NCBI RefSeq assembly: GCF_025359345.1
Contig: NZ_JANYGQ010000026.1
Span: forward strand, 346,430-410,429
From: Mucilaginibacter sp.
Lineage (GTDB): Bacteria > Bacteroidota > Bacteroidia > Sphingobacteriales > Sphingobacteriaceae
Direction: 5' to 3'
Length of the DNA: 64,000 bases
The notes under the pieces are model-generated. The model was not told the DNA's origin. It made no database searches and saw nothing but the letters and a program-made list of their open reading frames with translations. Positions 42,394 to 50,613 of this stretch are shown piece by piece (the stretch's first letter is position 1; every line of letters begins with the position of its first letter). The position numbers were made by a program, and so were the translations under genes.

Positions 42394-44250
42394 ATGAAAA
42401 AATTTATCGCAATTATATTCACTGCCCTTTGCGCAAGTGCCTTTGCACAAACAAACCCCATAACAGCTATTAACATTACGCTTCCGGCAAACCCTGATAG
42501 GAACGTAGCAAATTGGGGAACCGGGACTTCATTGCTGATGATTACAGCCAGCGCAAAATCAGCAAACGGGCGGATAGACCCAGCTATTGAAGAAAGTAGG
42601 CTACTGGTAATCATCAAACAAAACGGCAAAACGGTTTGTGGGGCTTACACTAAAAGCACAGCGCCGCAAGCTGGGTTTAGTACCTTAACAAAAGCTTGGA
42701 GCGGCGGCAATGCAGCTTCTTATTTGGGGAAAGACTGCGCACTGGCACCTGGCGATTACGAGCTGAGCGTACAGTTTTTTGGTAACGGCGCTGCTGGGCC
42801 AATTCCGCTAAGTGACGAAAGAATAAAGCCGTTTACCATAAAGGGGAATGATCAGCAAGCTTACCAGCCCCCGCAACCCAGTTCGCCAGCAAATGGCACT
42901 TCGTTGCAGGAAACCGACATAAAGAAACCTATTACCTTCAGGTGGACACCCGTAATTCCCAAACCCCAGGAACCGGTAACCTACCGCTTAAAAGTCTGGC
43001 AGCTTATGCAAGGTCAAACTGGCCCACAGGCTATAAAATCAAATCAGCCAATCTTCACTAAAGATGTTGACAACATTACCCTGGCAATTATTACAAATAT
43101 AACAGATGGGCCCTGCAAGCCGCCTTTAATGTGCGCTTTTGTGTGGAACGTACAGGCACTAAACAGGGAAGGAAAGCCTGTTGTGTCAAATAATGGAACA
43201 AGCGAAATAAGTGGCTTTAAGTTTGATATTTCGTCAAAGGCAGATGTTGTCCGCGGTAATATTTTTGGCGATGGAAATGCGCTTGCTAACTCTTTGCCGA
43301 AGGGTCGCTTGCCGGCAAACGGAGCCACAATAAAGTCGAATGAGTTTCCGAAATTCACTTGGGAGGGAGGGAATTCACTGTATAAATTAAAGATAGTTGA
43401 GATAATAGGGAACCAGTCGCCGGATAACGCGTTTAGAACCAATAAGCCCTTTTTTGAAAAAGACAGTTTGAATGAACTAACCTTTCAATACCCACACTCG
43501 GCTCCGGGTTTTATCGCGGGAGAGCGCTATGCCTGGTATGTACAGGCTTTGAACCGTGACGGGAAACCAGTTGGGGGGAATAACAGCATAGGTGAATCAC
43601 TTGTCTTTAAGGTTGCCGGGGGAAAAACAGAACACCCGATAGGTAATCCAAATCTTCATCAAAATCCGGGTTATTTAACAAAGGCTGATAACAAAGGTGA
43701 GCCGGGTTCGCCTGTTGCCCCAGGGAAGCAGAAAAACGAGGACGCTAATACCGTAATGGGTGCTGTAAGTACCACCCGCATGGTTGTAGCAACCGGGCAG
43801 GCAACACAAGGCATGGCCATCACCGGCATTGATATCACTTTACCCAATAACCCCAATGCCAACACCATTAACAGTGCAGATAGTTTTGGCGGTGGGGCAA
43901 GTAACCAGGGAATCGCAAATAATATTGTTATTGGAACCATTTGCCGGCTGGTTAACGGGCGGGTAGATCCTCGTATTGAAGAAAGCAGGATACTGGTATT
44001 AATAAAAAGGGATGGAAAAAAATTATGCGGCGCCTACACCAGCGGTACTGCCCCCGTTGCTGGTCTAACCAGGACTAAAACGATTGGACAATTGAGTACC
44101 AGGCCCTCAACAGGCATTGCAAACTTTTTAGGGCAGGCCTGTGTTTTGGAGCCCGGCAACTACGAGCTTAGTGTGCAGTTTTTTGACAATAACTACCGCA
44201 AAATCACTCCCTTAAGCGATGAGATGACAAAATCATTTACCATTAAATAA
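42394..44250 (+). CDS. Exported repeat protein with duplicated terminal modules (unknown function)
   Basis: 618 aa with a signal peptide (1-19, ending ASAFA). It has four modules. Module A occurs at about 25-150 and again at about 475-618; both contain NGRIDPAIEESRLLV / NGRVDPRIEESRILV, a C-G-AYT segment, and LAPGDYELSVQFF / LEPGNYELSVQFF. Between them lie two fibronectin-like modules B (about 165-300 and 310-420), each ending in (W/Y)-x-VQALNR(E/D)GKPV. I do not know a named family. The third gene of the cluster has the same A-B plan. All four genes lie in one direction after the kinase. Confidence 0.85.
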   Translation: MKKFIAIIFTALCASAFAQTNPITAINITLPANPDRNVANWGTGTSLLMITASAKSANGRIDPAIEESRLLVIIKQNGKTVCGAYTKSTAPQAGFSTLTKAWSGGNAASYLGKDCALAPGDYELSVQFFGNGAAGPIPLSDERIKPFTIKGNDQQAYQPPQPSSPANGTSLQETDIKKPITFRWTPVIPKPQEPVTYRLKVWQLMQGQTGPQAIKSNQPIFTKDVDNITLAIITNITDGPCKPPLMCAFVWNVQALNREGKPVVSNNGTSEISGFKFDISSKADVVRGNIFGDGNALANSLPKGRLPANGATIKSNEFPKFTWEGGNSLYKLKIVEIIGNQSPDNAFRTNKPFFEKDSLNELTFQYPHSAPGFIAGERYAWYVQALNRDGKPVGGNNSIGESLVFKVAGGKTEHPIGNPNLHQNPGYLTKADNKGEPGSPVAPGKQKNEDANTVMGAVSTTRMVVATGQATQGMAITGIDITLPNNPNANTINSADSFGGGASNQGIANNIVIGTICRLVNGRVDPRIEESRILVLIKRDGKKLCGAYTSGTAPVAGLTRTKTIGQLSTRPSTGIANFLGQACVLEPGNYELSVQFFDNNYRKITPLSDEMTKSFTIK

Positions 44251-44287
44251 CAAAGCAAACAGTATCCCGAATATTTATCCGATAAAC

Positions 44288-46039
44288 ATGATGAACAATT
44301 TTACTAAAATATCGGTGATACTGCTTTTGTTCCTTTCTTTCTATGCAAATGCCCAGGATGAAAAACCGAAGGCTATTTCCGTTACCGGCGATATGGGCGT
44401 TTGGTATGAATATTACGGGCTCGACAGGTCGCCGGAATCATCAATTCCAAACTTTTACCATCCGCGCAAACCCTGGAATACGCTGCGTTTTTCATTCAAT
44501 CCCAATATTTCGGTGGGCAAATGGAGCATTCCATTTAATTTCAACTTTAGCGCACTGCAAAATAATTTTGTTACGCCTGTTGCGCCGGGCAAGCAAAGTG
44601 TTTGGCAGTTTTTAACTAATCCGGCAAATAACTTTGGTATCAGCCCTAAAATAGGTTCAACCGAAATATTACTGGGCACCCAAACACTTCACTATAGCGA
44701 CCTTAGCACCGGCGATGTGGGTGTTTTTGGGTACGGGGTTAATTTAGCGCCCGGTAAATTCAGGTTTAGGTTTTTTAATGGTGTATCGCAAAGGCCGGTT
44801 AATTATGTGGCGCCCACCCTGGTACCACCTAATCCCGGTATAGTTGGCGCATACCAGCGCAACCAATACATGGCCCAGGTTGGGATGGAAAAGGAAGGGA
44901 AATACTTTGTTGGTTTTAACCTGGTAAAAGCCACGGATAAAATCAATTCCTTAACATCAATACCCTTGCCGCCTATTGAACCGCAGCAAAATGTAATAGT
45001 GAGTTTTGTGGCGAAGGCAACTACAGGCGATGGGTGGAATTATTATTTCGAGGTTGGGCAAAGCTATCACACCACCGATTTAAATACCCCCCTTTCAAAC
45101 GTTGCGGTGCCCGATTTTAAGCCCTTTTTACGCGCACGCACCGCTACTAATAAAGACAATGCGCTGATGCTGGGTATCGCCAAAAAGGGAAGTGATTGGG
45201 AAATAGGCGGCAAATTTAACTATTATGGCGCCGGGTATTTTACCGCAGGCTACCCGTTTATGAACAACGACCGAATGGAATACCTGGCAAATACGCGTTT
45301 TAACGCCTGGAAAAAGAAGATAAACGTGGTTGCAAGTATCGGTCAACGTTTTGGCAACCTGAGCTTGTTGTCGGGGCCTAATGTTACCAAACAACTAATA
45401 GCCAATATTAATGTGTTTACCCAGTTTAGTGACAGGTTTAGCTTAAATACCAGTTTTAACAATTTCGGCTTTAACGCTGCTGATATTTCGGGATATAAAA
45501 GCGTAAGCAATGAATTGAGCATCAATCCATCCTATACATGGACTAACACTAAAATGAGTAATTTAATAAGCGCCACCTATACCTGGAGCAAGTATGATGA
45601 AACAATAATTATCCCGCCGTCGGTAACAAAAAACAATACCCAAACACTTTTGGTGCTCTATGTACCTACCGTTTTTTCAGCCAAACTTAACCCGGATTTT
45701 AGCGTATTGTGGTTCCGGAATACTGCGCCTGCCATTAACTTAACACTACTCACCGCTACGGCCGGCGTGAACTGGAAAATTGATACGAAGTTTAAATTAA
45801 AAGGCCAACTGCAGTATAATTTGACAACAACCTCGCCATTTACAGCCAATAAAAATATTTTAATTACCAGTGGATATGACTGGGCACTTTATAAAAAGCT
45901 AACATGGCAAATGCTGATAACAATAAACGTATATAAATATGGCACGGAGCTGCCGGGAAGCTCGCTCATCCCACTTTATACAGGCAACCCCGGTTACTTG
46001 GAAAGCTCGGTACGAACAGGATTACTATACAGGTTTTAA
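44288..46039 (+). CDS. Outer-membrane beta-barrel protein of the envelope cluster (unknown function)
   Basis: 583 aa with a signal peptide ending YANAQ (about residue 22; the second ATG at 44291 is equally good). The mature protein is rich in alternating aromatic/polar strands and closes with a terminal Phe (GLLYRF), as expected for an outer-membrane barrel. No plug or TonB box is evident. No named family recognised. It sits between the two repeat proteins and is probably co-transcribed with them (37-bp and 11-bp gaps). It may anchor or export them. Confidence 0.8.
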   Translation: MMNNFTKISVILLLFLSFYANAQDEKPKAISVTGDMGVWYEYYGLDRSPESSIPNFYHPRKPWNTLRFSFNPNISVGKWSIPFNFNFSALQNNFVTPVAPGKQSVWQFLTNPANNFGISPKIGSTEILLGTQTLHYSDLSTGDVGVFGYGVNLAPGKFRFRFFNGVSQRPVNYVAPTLVPPNPGIVGAYQRNQYMAQVGMEKEGKYFVGFNLVKATDKINSLTSIPLPPIEPQQNVIVSFVAKATTGDGWNYYFEVGQSYHTTDLNTPLSNVAVPDFKPFLRARTATNKDNALMLGIAKKGSDWEIGGKFNYYGAGYFTAGYPFMNNDRMEYLANTRFNAWKKKINVVASIGQRFGNLSLLSGPNVTKQLIANINVFTQFSDRFSLNTSFNNFGFNAADISGYKSVSNELSINPSYTWTNTKMSNLISATYTWSKYDETIIIPPSVTKNNTQTLLVLYVPTVFSAKLNPDFSVLWFRNTAPAINLTLLTATAGVNWKIDTKFKLKGQLQYNLTTTSPFTANKNILITSGYDWALYKKLTWQMLITINVYKYGTELPGSSLIPLYTGNPGYLESSVRTGLLYRF

Positions 46040-46050
46040 ACAAAAACAGG

Positions 46051-46938
46051 ATGAAAAAATATTACCTATTGATAGCCGTTGTGTTTTTGGTGGCGAGGGT
46101 TTCGCAGGCACAAATTACGCTGAACCTGGCCTTGAATAGCAGGCCCCAGGCCCATCTTTCCGACTGGGGCAACCCCGTTAACGGCGTGATGATTATCTCG
46201 TATTCGCAAGGTGCGATACAGATTGACCCGGCGATAAAACTTAAAACCACCCTGCTTGATCAAAACGGAAGTGTTGTCGGTGTTTCGAACGTAGGTGCCG
46301 AAAGGGTGTATCTGTTAAAACCGGGGGTAAACCAGTTTAGCATAGCCGACGCTTTGCAGCTGCAAAACTTAATGCTGTTTGGGGGCGCAAAAATACAATT
46401 GCAGCGAACAGGGCGCTTAGCAGCGGGGCAATACCAGCTAATGATTGAAATAACAAACACAGCCGGGGATTTGGTTTTGACAAAGCAGGGTAAGCCATTT
46501 TACGTAACCTCGTACCAGTTGCCCATTTTAATGCAGCCCGCTGACGGGGCCGGATTGGATGCACACATTGCACAAAGTATCATAACCTTTCGGTGGACAG
46601 CTTTGGTTCCACACCAGGAAATTCAGGTGTACCGTGTACAGGTATTCGAGATTTTGCCGGGACAAACACCCATGCAGGCCTTCAGGGGCAACCGGCCGTT
46701 AGTGGATGAGGAGGCAATAAGGGGTGCTACACAATTTATATGGCACCCAAACCTTGCAATGGTTGACACAACTGCTAACAAAAAATTTATATGGACGGTA
46801 CAGACTTTTGATAGTGATGGACTCCCGGTTCCAACCGAAGACGCTAACACCCAGGGCAGGAGCGAGCCGGCTATATTTAATATAGTTAACCAACAAGGGA
46901 CAGTCGATAAAAACAAAAATGATCAAATAAAACAATAA
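46051..46938 (+). CDS. Exported protein with the A-B module plan (unknown function)
   Basis: 295 aa with a signal peptide ending VSQAQ (about 20). Residues about 21-155 resemble module A of the 42394 gene (DWG, IDPAI, then LAAGQYQLMI). Residues about 160-285 resemble module B (ITFRWTALVP, VYRVQVFEILPGQT, WTVQTFDSDGLPV). It is thus a one-A, one-B version of the larger protein. Its TAA overlaps the ATG of the OmpA gene (base 46938 shared), so the two are translationally coupled. Function unknown; surface adhesion or structural role is inference. Confidence 0.85.
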   Translation: MKKYYLLIAVVFLVARVSQAQITLNLALNSRPQAHLSDWGNPVNGVMIISYSQGAIQIDPAIKLKTTLLDQNGSVVGVSNVGAERVYLLKPGVNQFSIADALQLQNLMLFGGAKIQLQRTGRLAAGQYQLMIEITNTAGDLVLTKQGKPFYVTSYQLPILMQPADGAGLDAHIAQSIITFRWTALVPHQEIQVYRVQVFEILPGQTPMQAFRGNRPLVDEEAIRGATQFIWHPNLAMVDTTANKKFIWTVQTFDSDGLPVPTEDANTQGRSEPAIFNIVNQQGTVDKNKNDQIKQ

Positions 46939-48488
46939 TGAAACAGCTGTTGACGGTACTTTTTATGAGTTGCCTGGCCGCCGGAGCGTCCGCACAGGAC
47001 AGTCTTGGAAGAAAGCCATCCACCTTTGTTTTTCATATGTTTTATAACGACTTTAAAACGGCGCAACAGCTGCGGACCAGTTCATTTAAGAATTTAAAGT
47101 GGAGCAGCATCGGCGATATGCAAACCGGGTTTGGGGTAAACTACCTGAAAGGTATAACCCGTAAAATTGATTTTGCAGCCACGCTCGACGGGAGTTATAC
47201 CGATTACCTATATAAAAATGGCACCACCAATGGGAGCAGCGAGTTTCTATTGGATGCCAATGCCGGGCTCAATGTAAAGCTGTTAACAGACAGGCACCCT
47301 GTGGTGCCTTATGTTTTCGCCGGTGCGGGTTTTTCCATCTATAAAGGAAAAAGCGGCTTGTATGCCCCCGTGGGAATTGGCCTGCAGTTTAATTTTTTTA
47401 ATGAAGCATTTGTATTGGCTAACATGCAATACCGCACGGCGTTATTGCCCGCTGTAAACAATCATTTTCAATACAGCATTGGTATTGGAGCGAGTTTTGG
47501 AAAAAAGAAATCAAAGCCCGTACTTCCACCACTGCAAGTTGTTAAAATCGTCACCCATGATACTCCGATAATTGTAAAAGTGCTGGTTAAAAACATCGTG
47601 ATAACGGTAACCGATGAACAAACAGGTTTGCCCCTGCCTTCTGCTGAGGTATCTATCAATGGGCCGGATGGAAAACTAACGGCAAAGACCGATACTAACG
47701 GGCGTGCGGTCTTTAACGATATAAAAGCTGCTGATTATAAGGTAAGCGGTGTGCTGCATGGCGTTGCAACAACAACCCAATCCATTTCGAAAAATAATTT
47801 TAATACTGCGGATGATGTAATCAGCATCAATATCACCCATAACGACCCTCGGTTTACATTGCAGGGTGTTGTCATCAATAAAAACACAGGCAAACCCGAA
47901 ATTAATGTAACGGTAAATTTGGTTAACATAACCCGAAGCAGCAGCACAGATACTTATAATGAGCTTAATAGCGGAGCATTCAGTTTGCAATTGGAACCCA
48001 ACAGTAATTTCACAATCTCGGGTAAAAAAGGCGGGTTTATTTCGAATATCGAAAAGGTAAGTGCCAAAGGACTAAACCGCAGCACCACTTTATATGTAAA
48101 ATTGGAACTAAGCATTGAAGAAGCGCTAACAGATAGGACCATTGTATTATCAAATATCTATTACGACAAGGGCAACAGCAAGTTTAGGCCAGCAGCCCTG
48201 CCCGACCTGGAAAAGCTGGTAAAATTTTTAAAAGACAACCCCACATTGAGAATAGAGGTAGACTCGCACACCGATAGCCGCGGTAACGCCGCAAAAAATT
48301 TAAAGCTTAGCCAGGCCCGGGCGCAGGAAGTTGTAAATTACCTTCAAAAAAGTGGTATTGAAAAAACCAGGCTTATACCAAAAGGATATGGGGCTGCAAA
48401 ATTAGTTAACGGCTGCATTGTTGGGGTAAAATGTACGGAAGCTCAGCATGAGCAAAACAGGAGGACCGGGTTTAAGGTAATCCATTAA
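46938..48488 (+). CDS. OmpA-domain protein with beta-barrel and Ig-like modules
   Basis: 516 aa. A signal peptide (1-19) is followed by an outer-membrane beta-barrel-like region (about 25-190). Two carboxypeptidase-regulatory/CNA-B-like sandwiches come next (about 215-300, VTDEQTGLPLPSAEVSING, and about 305-390, VVINKNTGKPEINVTVNL). A C-terminal OmpA domain (about 405-516) has IEVDSHTDSRGNAAKNLKLS, binding peptidoglycan. It should fix the assembly to the cell wall. Last gene of the four-gene cluster, overlapping the gene before it by one base. Confidence 0.9.
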   Translation: MKQLLTVLFMSCLAAGASAQDSLGRKPSTFVFHMFYNDFKTAQQLRTSSFKNLKWSSIGDMQTGFGVNYLKGITRKIDFAATLDGSYTDYLYKNGTTNGSSEFLLDANAGLNVKLLTDRHPVVPYVFAGAGFSIYKGKSGLYAPVGIGLQFNFFNEAFVLANMQYRTALLPAVNNHFQYSIGIGASFGKKKSKPVLPPLQVVKIVTHDTPIIVKVLVKNIVITVTDEQTGLPLPSAEVSINGPDGKLTAKTDTNGRAVFNDIKAADYKVSGVLHGVATTTQSISKNNFNTADDVISINITHNDPRFTLQGVVINKNTGKPEINVTVNLVNITRSSSTDTYNELNSGAFSLQLEPNSNFTISGKKGGFISNIEKVSAKGLNRSTTLYVKLELSIEEALTDRTIVLSNIYYDKGNSKFRPAALPDLEKLVKFLKDNPTLRIEVDSHTDSRGNAAKNLKLSQARAQEVVNYLQKSGIEKTRLIPKGYGAAKLVNGCIVGVKCTEAQHEQNRRTGFKVIH

Positions 48489-48696
48489 CTAATAACGATA
48501 TAGAATGTTCCAATATTAACAACTTTACCGGCACTACAAAACAATACTACAGGCGGTGGTTATCAATAGTTTTGTCGCGGGTTAAAGGGATAATTATTTC
48601 CAGGGCAAGTAAAGAGCAAGCCATTTCTGCCTGGAATCCACTTTCCCAAAAAACGTAATGAGTACCCTCCTATATTGAAAATGTAGATAAACTTCA

Positions 48697-48708
48697 GCAA
48701 GCGCTTGC
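48697..48708. promoter_or_regulatory. Palindrome, possible LacI-type operator
   Basis: GCAAGCGCTTGC is a perfect 12-bp palindrome with a central CG, the form of many LacI/GalR operators. It lies 174 bp before the GH32 gene, a kind of gene often controlled by such regulators. No LacI gene is in the window, so this is a weak call. Confidence 0.3.
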
Positions 48709-48742
48709 ATGAACAAAACTAAGGCTGATAATGTAAAAAGAT

Positions 48743-48773
48743 AAGAACTCTAGCAGGGGCGACAGTTCTTTTT
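48743..48773 (+). terminator. Terminator-like hairpin after the envelope cluster
   Basis: AAGAACT and AGTTCTT (7-bp stem, 14-nt loop) are followed by TTT. It is weak but well placed after the OmpA gene and before the GH32 gene. Confidence 0.5.
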
Positions 48774-48881
48774 GTTAACTTGTATAAATTCATAACAGCT
48801 TACTGTTTTTCTTTGCTGGCTGGGTATTATTTGCCAGTGTGCAGTTCGATCATCAGTTCAGTAAAATAAACTCATAAAACC

Positions 48882-50405
48882 ATGATAAAGCGTCGCCTAA
48901 TATGTTTTTTATTGCTCGCGGTTTCCTTTCGTGTGCTTGCGCAGGATGCCACCACGCCAACACCGCAGTGGAGGCCGGTATATCACTTTACACCCGATAA
49001 GTACTGGACCAACGACCCCAACGGGCTTATTTACTTTAATGGCAAATTCCAATTGTATTACCAGCACAATCCGCTCGAGAATAAATGGGGGCACATGAGC
49101 TGGGGCCATGCCGAAAGCACTGATTTAGTGCATTGGAAGCACCTGCCGGTTGCTATCCCTGAGGTTGTGACCAAAGATACCACGCTATACATCTACTCCG
49201 GTTCAGCAGTTATAGACAAGAATAACACCAGCGGTTTCGGCAAAAACGGCAAAGGGCCTATTGTAGCCATTTTTACGGGCGACCTGCCGAAGCAGAAAAA
49301 GGAAGCGCAATATATCGCTTACAGCAACGATAACGGGATGTCGTACAAATTGTATGACAAGGACCCGGTTATCGATTTAAACAAACGCGATTTCCGCGAC
49401 CCTAACGTGTTCTGGTTCGCGCCAAAAAAACAGTGGATAATGACCGTTTCGATGGTGGATGAACATATGGTACGTTTTTACGGTTCAAAAGACCTGAAGA
49501 ACTGGGAAAAGCTGAGCGATTTTGGTCCGGCGGGATATACCAAAAATGGCTGGGAATGCCCGTCGCTGATACCGCTGCCGGTTGATGGCAATGTGGCCAA
49601 TACCAAATACGTGCTGTTTGTTTCAAACTTTGGAGAGCACGGCCCGCAGATGCAATATTTCGTCGGCGATTTTGATGGGACCACCTTTAAAAATCTGAAC
49701 CCGGCGGATAAAATGCTGCGCGTTGATTACGGCGACTGCTTTTATGCAGCCATAGCCTGGCGCGATGCCCCGGCCAACAAAAAAATATTTATGGGCTGGC
49801 TGATCAATGGCAAACCTGAAACCTATCCCTGGAAAGGCCAGATGTCTATCCCACGCGATCTTTCGCTAAGAAAAACCGCTGAAGGTATACGCCTGTTCCA
49901 AAACCCGACGAGCATCATCACCAGCTCGTTACCGAAATATGCAAAAGGTGCGGCATTAACGAAAAAAGACCTGCATGTCAGTGGATCGGTTGCACTGTCA
50001 ACTGCTTCAAGGCTAAATAAAAACGCCTGGTGGATTGATGCTGAGATACAACCCGGCAAATCGGCAAAAAGCGGTTTTGTAGTTGCTGCCACCAAAGATG
50101 GCGCTAAGAAAATCGAGATTGGCTACGACGCCACAAACAAAGAGATATATGTTGACTGCACCACTGCCGAAGGCGCTAATAAAGATAAGCGCAACCTTGT
50201 GCAAACTGCACCGGTTAAAGCTGTAAATGGTATAATACGGCTGCGTATATTGGTCGACAAATCGTCGCTCGAAGTATTTGGCAATGTCGGGGAACAGGTA
50301 ATATCAACCATGATATATCCTGATAATGATGCGACTTCGCTTTCGGCATTTGCATCGGGGACTGCGGTTTTCAAAACGCTGAAAATATGGGATATGGATA
50401 AATAA
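48882..50405 (+). CDS. GH32 fructan hydrolase
   Basis: Exported five-bladed-propeller glycosidase (507 aa) that cleaves fructosyl bonds in levan, inulin or sucrose. A signal peptide covers 1-20. The three GH32 acidic residues are present: nucleophile Asp45 in WTNDPNG, stabiliser Asp173 in RDPNVFW, and acid/base Glu225 in WECPSL. The C-terminal beta-sandwich is about 370-505. It resembles exo-acting levanases/inulinases. It heads a run of five exported glycan enzymes on the plus strand, none with SusC/SusD. Confidence 0.95.
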   Translation: MIKRRLICFLLLAVSFRVLAQDATTPTPQWRPVYHFTPDKYWTNDPNGLIYFNGKFQLYYQHNPLENKWGHMSWGHAESTDLVHWKHLPVAIPEVVTKDTTLYIYSGSAVIDKNNTSGFGKNGKGPIVAIFTGDLPKQKKEAQYIAYSNDNGMSYKLYDKDPVIDLNKRDFRDPNVFWFAPKKQWIMTVSMVDEHMVRFYGSKDLKNWEKLSDFGPAGYTKNGWECPSLIPLPVDGNVANTKYVLFVSNFGEHGPQMQYFVGDFDGTTFKNLNPADKMLRVDYGDCFYAAIAWRDAPANKKIFMGWLINGKPETYPWKGQMSIPRDLSLRKTAEGIRLFQNPTSIITSSLPKYAKGAALTKKDLHVSGSVALSTASRLNKNAWWIDAEIQPGKSAKSGFVVAATKDGAKKIEIGYDATNKEIYVDCTTAEGANKDKRNLVQTAPVKAVNGIIRLRILVDKSSLEVFGNVGEQVISTMIYPDNDATSLSAFASGTAVFKTLKIWDMDK

Positions 50406-50502
50406 ACCGGCACGCAGGGAAACGCCCATCGTGAAAGCGACAGGTGTCGAATATTTAAAATATACAACTAAACGCATACATATTCTTCATTAATAAAATC
50501 GT

Positions 50503-50515
50503 CGCACCAGGTGCG
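50503..50515. promoter_or_regulatory. Palindrome before the DUF4965-family gene
   Basis: CGCACC-A-GGTGCG is a perfect inverted repeat, and ACCAGGTGC recurs 17 bases later. It lies 99 bases upstream of the ATG at 50614. It may be an operator or a hairpin. Confidence 0.35.
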
Positions 50516-50613
50516 CTTGCCCACCAGGTGCACCCGGTATTTTCAAATAAATGTTGGTTTGACGTTTAAAAATGCTTTTTTTGTTAGATATTTACCTAAC
50601 ACTACAACCTACT

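Larger units (their letters stand above)
48489..48881. other. Intergenic region before the glycan-degradation genes
   Basis: 393 bases without a gene. It contains a perfect 12-bp palindrome at 48697-48708 and a terminator-like hairpin at 48743-48773. No -7 element of clear quality was found close to the GH32 start. Confidence 0.5.
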
